A stretch of 64,000 nucleotides of DNA from Desulfurellaceae bacterium bin18 (GCA_002238415.1 MPMI01000024.1:1-64000); one strand, 5' to 3'. Counted from the first letter of the stretch, positions 36,170-47,737 are shown. The notes: generated by a model not told the origin, from the letters alone. Numbers and translations are program-made.

Positions 36170-37347
36170 TCAAACGCACTCAACCCGGTAATATAGCGGC
36201 CAAGCGTCAGGCGGTGGATATCCTCGGTGCCTTCGTAGGTATTGACCGTCTCAAGGTTGAGGAGGTGGCGAATAATCGGATACTCATCCGTGATGCCGTT
36301 CCCGCCGAGAATGTCCCGAGCGAGCCGCGTAGTGTGCAACGCGGTCGAAACATTATTCATCTTGGCCATACTGACCTGGTCCGGCCGCATCTTGCCCGCG
36401 TCTTTGAGCCGCCCCAGCCGGTATGCGAGAAGCTGGGCCTTGGTGATCTCGGTCAGCATAGTCACGAGTTTGGCCTGCACGAGCTGATAGCCGCCGATCG
36501 GCCGTGAGAACATCTTTCGGTTTTGGGCATAATCGACCGCGCACTCATAGCACGCTATGGCCGCCCCAGTCGCGCCCCAGGAAATCCCGTAGCGCGCCTG
36601 GGTCAGGCACATGAGCGGGGATTTGAGGCCGCCGGTCTTCGGCAGCAGATTGTCTTCAGGAATCCAACAATCCTCGAAAATCAGCTCCGAAGTCACGGAC
36701 GCCCGAAAGCTGAACTTGCCGTCGATGTTTTGCCGGGTGAAGCCATCGCGCTCTTTTTCAACCAGGAAGCCGCGAATCACATCCTTACCGTCTTCTTCGA
36801 GCTGGGCCCACACCACTGCCACATCAGAGATTGAGCCATTGGTGATCCAGCGCTTGGTTCCGTTGAGCAGGTAGCCCCCGTTTTCCCGCCGCGCACGGGT
36901 TATCATCCCGCCCGGATTCGAGCCAAAGTCCGGTTCGGTCAGTCCAAAGCACCCAACCGCCTCGGCCCGCGCCAGGCGGGGCAGCCAGAATTTCTTTTGC
37001 TCCTCCGAGCCAAACGTCAGAATCGGATACATCACCAAGGACGACTGCACACTGGCGAATGAGCGCAGCCCACTGTCCCCACGCTCAAGCTCCTGGCTGA
37101 TCAGGCCGTAGACAACGCTGCTCATACCAGCACCGCCGTACTCGGTTGGCACGGTCACCCCCAGAAAGCCTAGCTCAGCCAGTCGAGGAACGAGCTCCAT
37201 GGGAAAAGAGCCTTCGCGGAAACACTGCTGCACCCTGGGCAGGAACTCCTCATCCACGAAACGGCGCGCCACATCACGTACCAGGCGTTCTTCTTCGCTC
37301 AGCAATTCTTCAATCTGATAGAAATCGGTGTCTATTAAATCCGCCAC
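36166..37347 (-). CDS. Acyl-CoA dehydrogenase, glutaryl-CoA dehydrogenase-like
   Basis: A flavoprotein of 393 residues oxidising acyl-CoA. CFGLTEPDFGSNPGGMITRA, then GTKRWITNGSISDVAVVWAQ, binds FAD. DILGGNGITDEYPIIRHLLN and NTYEGTEDIHRLTLGRYITG close the protein, with the catalytic glutamate in TYEGT. These features are closest to glutaryl-CoA dehydrogenase, which also decarboxylates. GTG 37347 with AAGGGAG six bases upstream is preferred over TTG 37365. It forms a coupled group with the methyltransferase and nth. Confidence 0.88.
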   Translation of the reverse strand: MADLIDTDFYQIEELLSEEERLVRDVARRFVDEEFLPRVQQCFREGSFPMELVPRLAELGFLGVTVPTEYGGAGMSSVVYGLISQELERGDSGLRSFASVQSSLVMYPILTFGSEEQKKFWLPRLARAEAVGCFGLTEPDFGSNPGGMITRARRENGGYLLNGTKRWITNGSISDVAVVWAQLEEDGKDVIRGFLVEKERDGFTRQNIDGKFSFRASVTSELIFEDCWIPEDNLLPKTGGLKSPLMCLTQARYGISWGATGAAIACYECAVDYAQNRKMFSRPIGGYQLVQAKLVTMLTEITKAQLLAYRLGRLKDAGKMRPDQVSMAKMNNVSTALHTTRLARDILGGNGITDEYPIIRHLLNLETVNTYEGTEDIHRLTLGRYITGLSAFE

Positions 37348-37394
37348 GGCAGACTCCCTTCGCAAAAAAACTGGCCTGATCCTAGCCCCTTCCG

Positions 37395-39176
37395 CTACCC
37401 GGCGTCCAGGCCGCGCGGTTGTCCTTCTCCACGAGGGTCGGAGACCCCGGTCATCAGGCCGGACTCCTGGTCAACCTGAATCGCCTGGATATTGCCAAAA
37501 CGGGAACGTTTGCCGGGACCCCATTCCACGACCTTCACATTATGGCCCAGAGCCTGAAGCTGTTCGACGAGCCCGTTCGATTCACTCCCCGTTTGGACTT
37601 CCAGATTCAGTCGGTCCGGATACCATTGATGATGAATACGCGTGGCGAACATGGCGTCCGGTAAGGACATCCGGTAGGCGAGGACATTGAGCATGACTTG
37701 TAGGACCGAGCTGATAATGCGTGAGCCACCGGGTCCGCCGATCACGAGTTCGACTTTTCCGTCCCGGGTCACAATGGTTGGACTCATGCTGCTCAGCGGC
37801 GTCTTCCGGGGCGCAATAGCATTCGCGTCCGTATTACCGACCAGACCAAAGGCGTTGGGATGGTCGGGCTGGGCATTAAAGTCGTCCATCTCGTCGTTGA
37901 GCATGATACCGGTTCCGGGAACCATGACTCCGCTGCCGAAATACAGATTCACCGTCTGGGTGGTGGCTACGGCATTACCGTCTTTGTCGATGACGGACAG
38001 ATGGGTGGTGCTCGTCGACTCTATCCGCCCTGTTGGCGTTTGCGGAATGCCCTGACTGGGCGTAGCTTTGGAGACATCTATCTTCGCCCGTAGGTCTTGT
38101 GCATAGGCGGGAGAGACGAGGCGCTCAACCGGAACGGACACAAAATCCGTATCGCCCAGGTAGCGGGCGCGGTCGTGAAAGGCCCTGCGCATAGTTTCTG
38201 CCAGGATATGCGTGGCACCAGGGGTTTGGAAGCCGAGCTTTTGCAGGGGAAATCCTGACAAGACATTCAACATCTGGACCAACAGAACGCCACCGGAGCT
38301 CGGCGGCGGCATGGAGTGGATACGCGTTCCCTGAAAACCACCTGTCACCGGCGCGCGGTCAATCACGCTATACTGGTCCAAATCATCCTGGGTCAGCAGG
38401 CCGCCTATTCGCTGCATTTCCGCGACAATTGCCCCTGCCACCCGGCCAGTGTAAAAGGCGTCTTTGCCGTCCTTGGCAATGGCCCGCAGGGTGTTGGCCA
38501 GGTCTTTTTGAATAAAGAGCTCATCTTGCCTGAGCGGTTGGTCATCCCGGTAATACACCGCCCGGGTTGCGTCGGATTCCCCCAAGACCTCGGCTCGGTA
38601 GGCGATAGCCCGGGCCAGATGCGGGTAGACCGGAAATCCCCCGTCCGCCAGACGAATAGCAGGTTGCATGACTTCTGCGAGCGATAAGCTACCGTATTGT
38701 TGCTGGATCTCCACCAGTCCGGCAACAATACCGGGCACGGCGACGGCCAGCGGTCCGGTGCGGCTCAGGGAGGAAACGGCTTCTCCGTCCCGGACAAACA
38801 TGTCTCGGGTGGCTTTGAGCGGCGCCCGTTCGCGAAAATCAATCGCCAGCGTTTTGCGTTCCTCCGCCAGATAGAGCAGCAGAAAACCGCCGCCGCCTAT
38901 CCCGGTTGACTGTGGCCTGAGCACGCTGATGGCAAAGGATGTCGCAACCGCCGCATCAACCGCATTGCCTCCCCGGCGGAGCATGGCGGCACCGGCTTCG
39001 CTCGCCGGCGCGTTCGCGGCAACGACCATACCGTGCCGGGAGGTTGAGATAAATGGAGTGTGTTCTCTGAGGCCGGGCGCATCCGCGCCATACGCCATCC
39101 CGGTAAGGGGAATGAATACGGCCAGCAATAAGAGAATCTGCCTTCCTCTTTGAAAAGTTCGAGCCTTCAGCATCAT
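37395..39176 (-). CDS. ggt: Gamma-glutamyltranspeptidase
   Basis: A periplasmic N-terminal nucleophile hydrolase that cleaves glutathione, 593 residues. The signal peptide (ILLLLAVFIPLTGMAYGADA) is followed by GGNAVDAAVATSFAISVLRP and GIGGGGFLLLYL. The autoprocessing site and nucleophilic threonine are in TSTTHLSVIDKDGNAVATTQ, then GSGVMVPGTGIMLNDEMDDF and LVIGGPGGSRI. ATG 39176 follows GAGGAA; a longer frame upstream is unlikely. Confidence 0.94.
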   Translation of the reverse strand: MMLKARTFQRGRQILLLLAVFIPLTGMAYGADAPGLREHTPFISTSRHGMVVAANAPASEAGAAMLRRGGNAVDAAVATSFAISVLRPQSTGIGGGGFLLLYLAEERKTLAIDFRERAPLKATRDMFVRDGEAVSSLSRTGPLAVAVPGIVAGLVEIQQQYGSLSLAEVMQPAIRLADGGFPVYPHLARAIAYRAEVLGESDATRAVYYRDDQPLRQDELFIQKDLANTLRAIAKDGKDAFYTGRVAGAIVAEMQRIGGLLTQDDLDQYSVIDRAPVTGGFQGTRIHSMPPPSSGGVLLVQMLNVLSGFPLQKLGFQTPGATHILAETMRRAFHDRARYLGDTDFVSVPVERLVSPAYAQDLRAKIDVSKATPSQGIPQTPTGRIESTSTTHLSVIDKDGNAVATTQTVNLYFGSGVMVPGTGIMLNDEMDDFNAQPDHPNAFGLVGNTDANAIAPRKTPLSSMSPTIVTRDGKVELVIGGPGGSRIISSVLQVMLNVLAYRMSLPDAMFATRIHHQWYPDRLNLEVQTGSESNGLVEQLQALGHNVKVVEWGPGKRSRFGNIQAIQVDQESGLMTGVSDPRGEGQPRGLDAG

Positions 39177-39293
39177 AATTTCCTCACGCAGACGGAGACG
39201 AATATAAGCGAGCCGGGGCAGAGCAACAATCCCTCTGCCCATCTGGTCGATCAGATTGACTTCAAAAGACGAGGTTGGTACGGTTCCCGCCAG

Positions 39294-39314
39294 GTCCTTC
39301 GACAGGCTCAGGAC
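39294..39314. repeat. Short dispersed-repeat-like hairpin upstream of ssb
   Basis: The sequence GTCCTTCGACAGGCTCAGGA plus a final C has complementary ends (GTCCT / AGGAC). Very similar strings occur as dispersed extragenic repeats in many bacterial genomes. This is the only copy in the window. It ends 15 bases before the ssb start and just before its GGGAGGAAA ribosome-binding site. Confidence 0.6.
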
Positions 39315-39328
39315 AGGGAGGAAACGCC

Positions 39329-39766
39329 ATGGCTTCGGTGAACAAAGCGATTATTGTTGGAAATCTCGGCAGAGATCCAGAAGTGCGCTACACGCAGAGT
39401 GGGCAGGCCATGACACGCTTTACTGTAGCCACGACAGATACCTGGACGGACCGGGACAATGGCCGTCAGGAACGCACGGAGTGGCACAACATCGTAGTGT
39501 GGGGCAAGCAAGCTGAGACGTGCGGCCAATATCTGTCCAAAGGGCGTCAGGTCTATATTGAAGGACGTATCCAAACGCGAAAATTCGAGGACAGGGAGGG
39601 GAAAGAACGTTATTTTACTGAGATCAACGCTCAGCAAGTGACGTTCCTCGGCGGCCGTGACGGTGGTAGCGCACGTTCGGGCCAGTCGTTTGATGACGGG
39701 CCAAGCGGTGGTTTTGATGATGCTGGGGCGGGCTCAGTTCCCCCGGATGATGACGTGCCGTTCTAG
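39329..39766 (+). CDS. ssb: Single-stranded DNA-binding protein
   Basis: An OB-fold tetrameric SSB of 145 residues. It starts MASVNKAIIVGNLGRDPEVR, then RTEWHNIVVWGKQAETCGQY and GRQVYIEGRIQTRKFEDREG. A glycine- and serine-rich linker leads to the acidic tip DDDVPF that recruits repair and replication proteins. ATG 39329 follows GGGAGGAAA and is preferred over the frame start at 39275, which runs through the short hairpin repeat. Confidence 0.97.
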   Translation: MASVNKAIIVGNLGRDPEVRYTQSGQAMTRFTVATTDTWTDRDNGRQERTEWHNIVVWGKQAETCGQYLSKGRQVYIEGRIQTRKFEDREGKERYFTEINAQQVTFLGGRDGGSARSGQSFDDGPSGGFDDAGAGSVPPDDDVPF

Positions 39767-39779
39767 CCGCCTCAGGTTT

Positions 39780-40619
39780 CTACAAAACCCCTCCAATCTC
39801 CGCATAGCCGGGCTTGATGACGGCTCGCCCGCTGGGATTGACCGTTTCATATCGATAGGAGCCTGGATTTGTATCCGGCCATATGGCTGTGGTAATCGTC
39901 TGACCGGGGAGTACCGGTCGGGCGAATCCGGCGCTGAGCCGCCTGAGACGGCGGGGGTCCTTTTCACACACGCTGTCAATAATGGCTTTGGATGCAAACG
40001 CCAGGGTGCACAGGCCGTGGACGATAATGCCCGGCAGTCCTGCCAGCTTGGCGATGTCTTCGTCTATGTGAATGGGGTTGCGGTCTCCTGAGGCGTTCGC
40101 ATAGCGGAATGCTTGATCCGCGTCGATGGTCTGGGAGACCCGATGCAGGGGTTCGGGAGTCTCACCGGTTGCCACCCTCGTCCGGGAACGGCGTCCCTGG
40201 CCTCGAATAAAAGCGGTAAAGGTGATGCGCTGAACGGTCTCGCCGGTCTGATTACAACAGTGAAGATCAACGGCCAGAGACTCCCCTCCAGGCTGCTCCT
40301 CAATGGCCACAATTCTTGCCGTGCTGGTGATCATGTCTCCGGGGATAATGGGATGGAAAAAGCGCATGTCTTGCTGGCTGTGAACCAGACGCAAGACATC
40401 GACGTTCAGCTCAGCGTCGGTCACGACCGTCATCAGCGAGAGCCAGCTTGCCACCGCACCAAACAGCGGTGGCGCAAGAATGCCTGCGGGTCGGTCTGCC
40501 TCAAAAAACCAGGCATTATCCTCATTATACGCACGGGCGTAGGCCGTGGTTGCCTCAGCGCTGACGACATACGCCTGCGGGTCGTACTCTTTGCCAAGCA
40601 GGTCTCGGTTGAGTCCCAT
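39780..40619 (-). CDS. Double-hotdog MaoC-like hydratase
   Basis: A 279-residue protein of the (R)-specific enoyl-CoA hydratase/MaoC group. The C-terminal half holds the hydratase-2 motif YANASGDRNPIHIDEDIAKL and GIIVHGLCTLAFASKA, including the catalytic Asp and His. The N-terminal half (SAEATTAYARAYNEDNAWFF and FFHPIIPGDM) is a second, probably inactive hotdog. The gene converges on ssb with a 13-base gap. Palindrome copy 6 lies six bases upstream of its ATG. Confidence 0.85.
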   Translation of the reverse strand: MGLNRDLLGKEYDPQAYVVSAEATTAYARAYNEDNAWFFEADRPAGILAPPLFGAVASWLSLMTVVTDAELNVDVLRLVHSQQDMRFFHPIIPGDMITSTARIVAIEEQPGGESLAVDLHCCNQTGETVQRITFTAFIRGQGRRSRTRVATGETPEPLHRVSQTIDADQAFRYANASGDRNPIHIDEDIAKLAGLPGIIVHGLCTLAFASKAIIDSVCEKDPRRLRRLSAGFARPVLPGQTITTAIWPDTNPGSYRYETVNPSGRAVIKPGYAEIGGVL

Positions 40620-40625
40620 GTCTCT

Positions 40626-40679
40626 AAAGAGTAAACGTGTCCTCCAATAAATAACAGATGCTGGACACGTTTACTCTTT
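40626..40679 (+). repeat. Gene-boundary palindrome, copy 6 (perfect arms)
   Basis: AAAGAGTAAACGTGTCC and GGACACGTTTACTCTTT are exact inverse complements, separated by about 20 bases beginning TCCAATAAATAACAGATGCT. This is the best consensus copy. It lies between radC and the MaoC-like gene, and its right edge provides the last two bases of the radC stop codon TAA. Confidence 0.97.
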
Positions 40680-41370
40680 AATCCCAGTATCCGTCGTCGA
40701 CAAAACTAATATAACGGCCTTTGCCGATGATGAGGTGGTCCAGAATATGAACGCCCATGACCTCACCGACCTCCCTGAGCCGTTGCGTAATCTGAAGGTC
40801 TTCCTGGCTCGGCATAGGGTCGCCGCTGGGATGGTTATGTACCAGGATGGCGGCGGCGGCTGACTCGCGGATGATGGGCTGAAACACCTCACGGGGGTGG
40901 ACTAAGGAAGAGGTCAAAGACCCCTCCGAGACACGCACGTCTTTGAGTTTTCGGTTCTTGGCATCCAGGAGAAGTACGTGAAACTCTTCTTTTTTGAGGC
41001 TGCCGAGTTGTTCGCGGTAGTGATTGAAGACGTCAGCACTGGAGCCGAAAGATTCACCCCGTCGAATTTCTTCTTGTGAGAAGCGTTTCGCAATCTCCAG
41101 AGCGGCCTTGATCTGCGCGGCTTTTGCCGGCCCTATACCTTTGACCTCACACAGTTCGGCCGTGCTCGTCTCTTCCAGTTTTCGGAAAGAGTCATCAAAA
41201 CGGGAGACAAGCGCCCGACCGTGGTCAAGCGCACTCTGTCCCGAACTTGCATCACCGGTACGGAGGAGGATGGCCAAGAGTTCTGCATTGGAGAGGGTTG
41301 CCGCTCCATGCTCGGTAAGCTTCTCGCGCGGCCGGTCGGATTCGGGCCAGGTGCGGATGGGCGATGCCAT
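40678..41370 (-). CDS. radC: RadC-family JAMM protein
   Basis: A 230-residue protein with an N-terminal helix-hairpin-helix (ELCEVKGIGPAKAAQIKAAL) and a C-terminal JAB/JAMM metalloprotease-like domain: LLLDAKNRKL and ILVHNHPSGDPMPSQED with the zinc-binding histidines and aspartate. RadC is widespread; its role in DNA repair is unproven. Its stop codon is shared with palindrome copy 6, and copy 7 lies 26 bases upstream of its start, so the gene is bracketed by the repeat. Confidence 0.93.
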   Translation of the reverse strand: MASPIRTWPESDRPREKLTEHGAATLSNAELLAILLRTGDASSGQSALDHGRALVSRFDDSFRKLEETSTAELCEVKGIGPAKAAQIKAALEIAKRFSQEEIRRGESFGSSADVFNHYREQLGSLKKEEFHVLLLDAKNRKLKDVRVSEGSLTSSLVHPREVFQPIIRESAAAAILVHNHPSGDPMPSQEDLQITQRLREVGEVMGVHILDHLIIGKGRYISFVDDGYWD

Positions 41371-41396
41371 GACTGAGGACTCACCACACGGTGGTT

Positions 41397-41451
41397 AAAG
41401 AGTAAACGTGTCCAGCATCTACCTGTGTATTGGAGGACACGTTCACTCTTT
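41397..41451 (-). repeat. Gene-boundary palindrome, copy 7
   Basis: AAAGAGTAAACGTGTCC and GGACACGTTCACTCTTT, with one C-for-T change in the right arm. The loop AGCATCT...TATTGGA gives the inverted orientation. It lies between the radC start and the end of a small coiled-coil gene. Confidence 0.95.
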
Positions 41452-41461
41452 GCAGCCTTTC

Positions 41462-41800
41462 CTATTTTTTCTTCTTTTTCTTGCCGGTGGAACGGCGGTG
41501 CGTCTTGTCTTTTTTCGCGAGGAAACGGTCAAGTTTCATATTGATATTGAGCAGATTACCTTGGACTTCTTCAAGCTTTTCAACCAAATGCTCGTAGTCT
41601 GTCCTGGAGGGTATATTCAGCAGGGAGAGTATAGCCTCCATATTGCGAGCGACTTCTTCTTTCGCTTGGGTAGCGTCCTGAAACGTCTTTTCCATAACGT
41701 CGTGCATACAACCCTGTGCCAAGAGGTCCTTTACAAGATTTGTAAAGTTCTCTCTATTTGCCTCGTAGAGCTTCTCGAAAACTGTTTTCTCTTCGTCCAT
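41462..41800 (-). CDS. Small coiled-coil protein with lysine-rich tail, phasin-like
   Basis: A 112-residue, highly charged helical protein. EKTVFEKLYEANRENFTNLV and MHDVMEKTFQDATQAKEEVA resemble phasin or PHA-synthase accessory helices; TDYEHLVEKLEEVQGNLLNI is a clear coiled coil; the end is KKDKTHRRSTGKKKKKK. Phasins coat polyhydroxyalkanoate granules, and basic tails also occur in DNA-binding granule proteins. The assignment is by resemblance only. No PHA synthase is in the window. Palindrome copy 7 lies 11 bases after the stop. Confidence 0.5.
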   Translation of the reverse strand: MDEEKTVFEKLYEANRENFTNLVKDLLAQGCMHDVMEKTFQDATQAKEEVARNMEAILSLLNIPSRTDYEHLVEKLEEVQGNLLNINMKLDRFLAKKDKTHRRSTGKKKKKK

Positions 41801-41868
41801 AACCCTAGGGGAATATGTCGCTCAAGAAAATTAGCTAGAAACAACCGTGTCAGCAATAGGGAGATCGT

Positions 41869-42150
41869 GTGGATTTCGAAGTCTTTCTTGGATATTTCAC
41901 CGGCTTACGTTTCCTCGACGAGACCATTGGCTTTCCGGCTCTTGTTGGGACAACGCTCTTTGTTCACTTCCTTGACGGCATTGCCTGCGGCCTCATGGCC
42001 AAAAGAAATCGCCGGCCACTCTACCCCTGGGTCGTGAGTGGGCTGCTGTTTGGCATATGGGCCCTCACGCTACTCCTTCTCCTCGTAATACGGGGAAAAG
42101 GAGAAAAAATGCGAGAAAGAGTAAACGCGCCCTTCAATTCAAATAGATAG
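41869..42150 (+). CDS. Small membrane protein with repeat-encoded C-terminus
   Basis: A 93-residue protein from GTG 41869, preceded by AGGGAGA. Two or three hydrophobic segments (ALVGTTLFVHFLDGIACGLM and WVVSGLLFGIWALTLLLLLV) are followed by a basic tail. The last eleven residues, ERVNAPFNSNR, are encoded by palindrome copy 8, read in the same phase as in rnpA and atpZ, and the stop TAG lies in the copy's loop. I do not recognise a family. The repeat probably replaced the original end. Confidence 0.5.
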   Translation: MDFEVFLGYFTGLRFLDETIGFPALVGTTLFVHFLDGIACGLMAKRNRRPLYPWVVSGLLFGIWALTLLLLLVIRGKGEKMRERVNAPFNSNR

Positions 42151-42172
42151 AGGCTGGACACGTCTACTCTTT
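42116..42172 (+). repeat. Gene-boundary palindrome, copy 8
   Basis: AAAGAGTAAACGCGCCC and GGACACGTCTACTCTTT, with TTCAAT in place of TCCAAT; this is a diverged copy in plus orientation. It overlaps the end of the small membrane protein gene and supplies its stop codon, and ends 41 bases before the peroxiredoxin stop on the other strand. Confidence 0.9.
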
Positions 42173-42213
42173 GCTGAGAGAGCTCTGCCTTCCTGTACTC
42201 GGAATAGGCCGTC

Positions 42214-42684
42214 TTATCCGCAATTCTGTAAACAGTCCCGTATAGGATCCAGGTCGGGCAGTTGGCTGGCGTCTTCTGTAATCCAAGCGTACCGGACCGT
42301 CCCGCTCTTATCTACGACAAAGGCCGAACGTTTGGAGACGCCTTTGAAACCAATCAGGTCTTCATAGAACGACCCGTACGCTTGAGAAACTTCTTTACTA
42401 AAGTCACTCAGCAGCGGAAAATCATAGCCTTCCTTCGCCGCCCACGCGTCAAGCGAGAAAGGGCTATCCACGCTAATGGCCACAACCTGGGTGTCGTCAT
42501 TCTGCAACGTATTGATATTGTCTCGAACCGAGCACAATTCCTTCGTTCAACCACTGGTAAAGGCAAAGGGAACAAAAAGGAGGACGGTATTCTTCTTCCC
42601 CTTTGCCTCGCCGAGTGCAAAATCCTGCATCTTATTAGTCTTGAGGGTAAAATCCGGGGCTGTTTGGCCGACCTGAATGCTCAT
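42214..42684 (-). CDS. Peroxiredoxin (AhpE/BCP-like), probable selenoprotein with in-frame TGA
   Basis: An AhpC/TSA-family peroxidase of 156 residues if TGA at 42547-42549 is read as selenocysteine. Before it the protein runs [20 protein letters not shown] ... [12 protein letters not shown]; after it [45 protein letters not shown] and [16 protein letters not shown]. The family pattern is FxPLAFTxxCTxEL, so the TGA replaces the peroxidatic cysteine exactly (residue 46), and a possible resolving Cys51 follows. The reading frame is the same on both sides, which argues against a frameshift. A hairpin begins eight bases after the TGA. The ATG follows GGAGGAGG and overlaps the gyrA end by 50 bases. 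Confidence 0.88.
42517..42538 (-). promoter_or_regulatory. Bacterial SECIS-like hairpin
   Basis: On the minus strand ATTGT-G-CTCG-GTT-CGAG-ACAAT folds into a nine-base-pair stem with one bulged G and a small loop in GGUU context. It begins eight bases after the TGA, and the loop lies about 18 bases from it, within the 16-37 base spacing known for bacterial SECIS elements. E. coli elements likewise have a bulge and a GGU-containing loop for SelB. It lies within the coding sequence, as expected in bacteria. Confidence 0.72.
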
Positions 42685-45184
42685 GCTGCTCCTCCTCCAT
42701 ACTGTGTGAATTGAGAACCGTTTCTGTGTTTTCGACTTTCCTTGACTCGCTTTCCTCTTCTGCGACCAACGCGATACTGGAGACGTATCCATCCGCACCA
42801 ACGTTAAAGAGTTTGACGCCTTGGGTATTCCTGCCAATCACCCGCAACTCAGCGACCCGAAGCCGTATTATCTTGCCGCTATCCGTCACGAGCATCAAGC
42901 CATCGTCCTCTTTTACCTGCCGAACACCACAGACCTCTCCGGTCTTGTCCGTGGTGCGCATCGTACTGATTCCTTTCCCCCCACGCGCCTGTAGCCGATA
43001 GTCCTCTATCCGGCTCCGCTTCCCATACCCTTGGGACGACACAGTGAGAAGCGTAGCTTCTTGATTGAGGATTTCAAGAGAGACAACCTCGTCCTCTTCT
43101 TCCAGGGTAATCCCGCGAACGCCAGATGTGCCGCGTCCCGTTGCGCGGACTTCTTCTTCTGCAAATCTAATCGCTTTTCCGTTTCTCGTCGAAAGGAGGA
43201 TCTCTTGTTTACCGTCCGTGAGTTGGACGCCGATAACCTCGTCTTCGTCCCCAAGAGTAATGGCGATGATTCCGCCGCGTCGAGGATTGGCATACGCCAT
43301 CAGTTTCGTTTTCTTGACTTGTCCCTTGCGGGTCGCAAAGACAATAAAACCGTCGTCTTGGAATTCTCGGATAGGGAGAAAGGCTGAAATTTTCTCTCCT
43401 TCTTGCAACGGCAGAAGATTGACGATGGCTTTTCCCTTTGCCATGCGGCTGCCTTGAGGAATTTCATGGACTTTCACCCAGTACACTTTGCCGATTGAGG
43501 AAAAAAATAACAGGAAGGCATGGGTAGAAGAGATAAAAAGATGCTCAACAAAGTCCTCCTCTCGGGTTGTTGCGCCAACAACCCCTTTTCCTCCCCGACG
43601 CTGAGAGCGGTATTCGGTCAATGGGTTTCTCTTGATGTAGCCGGCGTGGGATATGGTGACCACGACATCTTCTTCAGCAATCAAATCTTCGTCCGAGAGA
43701 TCTGCGCTGTCGGGCAGGAGCTCTGTCCGCCGCTCGTCGGAAAACCGGCTCCGCAGATCGCTCAGCTCTTCTTTGATCACGCCGTCGATCTTCTCCGGAC
43801 TGGCTAAAATCCTTTGCAGGGAAGCAATAACACTGAGCGTTTCACTGTGCTCGGAGAGAATTTTTCCCTGTTCCAGCTGGGTGAGTCGCTGCAAGCGCAT
43901 ATCAAGAATAGCCTGTGCCTGCGTCTCAGTTAGCGAAAATCGATCCATAAGGGCTTGCCGGACGCTCGCCGGGTTCTGCCCGTGGCGAATGACGTGGAGC
44001 ACGGGGTCCAGGTTGTCCAGCGCGATTTTGAGCCCTTCAAGCAAGTGGAGGCGGTCGTTGGCTTTCTGAAGATCAAAAGCAGTCCGGCGTCGGACAACCT
44101 CCCGGCGATGTTCAAGAAAGTGCAGGAGGGTGTCTTTGAGCGTCAGGAGGCGAGGGCGGCCATCGACGATGGCCAGAAGAATGACCCCAAATGAATCCTG
44201 AAGAGGGGTCATTTTATACAGCTGGTTGAGAACGACGTGTGGGACCACATCTCTTTTCAACTCGATAACGATGCGCATGCCATCCCTGTCGGACTCGTCA
44301 CGCAGGTCGGAGATCCCGGTAATACGCTTCTCATTCACCAGATCGGCAATACGCTCAATCAAACGAGCCTTGTTCACCTGGTACGGGATCTCATGCGCAA
44401 TGATGCGACTTTTTCCGGTCTTCTCATCTTCTTCTATGGATGTCCGGGCCCGCATCAGAACGATACCCCGCCCGGTTTCATAAGCACTCCGTACTCCGGC
44501 GCGTCCGTGGATATACGCTCCAGTAGGAAAGTCTGGACCGGGGATGTACTCCATGAGGTCCATGTTGCCGAGGTCCATGTTCTCGATCAGAGCCAGGAGG
44601 GCATCAATCACTTCGCCCAGGTTGTGAGGGGGGATATTGGTTGACATCCCCACCGCAATACCAGATGAGCCGTTAACCAGCAGGTTCGGAAATTTACTTG
44701 GGAGAACGGCTGGTTCGTGGCTGGTATCGTCATAGTTCGGTATGAAATTGATCGTCTCTCGGTCAATGTCGGCAAGCATTTCCGCAGTGATTCGGGTCAT
44801 GCGGACTTCGGTATACCGCATGGCGGCTGGAGGATCGCCGTCAACCGAACCGAAGTTTCCTTGGCCGTCAATGAGCGGATAGCGCAACGAAAAATCCTGC
44901 GCCATGCGGACAAGCGTGTCGTAGACGGCCGAATCTCCGTGCGGGTGGTATTTACCGATCACGTCACCCACAACACGGGCGGATTTCTTATAGGGACGAT
45001 TCCATTCATTCCCGAGGTCGTGCATGGCGTACAGAACGCGCCGATGGACAGGCTTCAATCCGTCACGGACGTCGGGCAGGGCGCGACCAATAATCACACT
45101 CATGGCGTAGTCCATATAGGACTGCCGCATTTCTTGCTCAATATTGACAGAGGGAAGGGGGCGGGAGTCTGGATAGTCTTCCAT
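42635..45184 (-). CDS. gyrA: DNA gyrase subunit A
   Basis: The cleavage-religation subunit, 849 residues. [40 protein letters not shown] and [13 protein letters not shown] form the start; [11 protein letters not shown] holds the catalytic tyrosine; C-terminal blades include the GyrA box [23 protein letters not shown] 45184 is preferred to the TTG at 45211. Its last 50 bases overlap the peroxiredoxin start, a possible case of translational coupling. gyrB lies 44 bases upstream. Confidence 0.98.
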   Translation of the reverse strand: MEDYPDSRPLPSVNIEQEMRQSYMDYAMSVIIGRALPDVRDGLKPVHRRVLYAMHDLGNEWNRPYKKSARVVGDVIGKYHPHGDSAVYDTLVRMAQDFSLRYPLIDGQGNFGSVDGDPPAAMRYTEVRMTRITAEMLADIDRETINFIPNYDDTSHEPAVLPSKFPNLLVNGSSGIAVGMSTNIPPHNLGEVIDALLALIENMDLGNMDLMEYIPGPDFPTGAYIHGRAGVRSAYETGRGIVLMRARTSIEEDEKTGKSRIIAHEIPYQVNKARLIERIADLVNEKRITGISDLRDESDRDGMRIVIELKRDVVPHVVLNQLYKMTPLQDSFGVILLAIVDGRPRLLTLKDTLLHFLEHRREVVRRRTAFDLQKANDRLHLLEGLKIALDNLDPVLHVIRHGQNPASVRQALMDRFSLTETQAQAILDMRLQRLTQLEQGKILSEHSETLSVIASLQRILASPEKIDGVIKEELSDLRSRFSDERRTELLPDSADLSDEDLIAEEDVVVTISHAGYIKRNPLTEYRSQRRGGKGVVGATTREEDFVEHLFISSTHAFLLFFSSIGKVYWVKVHEIPQGSRMAKGKAIVNLLPLQEGEKISAFLPIREFQDDGFIVFATRKGQVKKTKLMAYANPRRGGIIAITLGDEDEVIGVQLTDGKQEILLSTRNGKAIRFAEEEVRATGRGTSGVRGITLEEEDEVVSLEILNQEATLLTVSSQGYGKRSRIEDYRLQARGGKGISTMRTTDKTGEVCGVRQVKEDDGLMLVTDSGKIIRLRVAELRVIGRNTQGVKLFNVGADGYVSSIALVAEEESESRKVENTETVLNSHSMEEEQHEHSGRPNSPGFYPQD

Positions 45185-45228
45185 ACAAAGGAGATTCCTT
45201 TTTGGTGACAACAGAGGGCGTAGTAGGA

Positions 45229-47673
<2,445 letters not shown>

Positions 47674-47737
47674 TTATCAAAGCTTAGCATTTTCTTTACG
47701 TTACGTAAACCACGAGCTTAAGTAAAACATCTTTCTA

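Noticed and set aside
42214..42837. Two separate genes or a frameshifted pseudogene for the peroxiredoxin
   Set aside because: The halves are in the same frame with only TGA between them at the catalytic position, and a SECIS-like hairpin follows; recoding explains this better.
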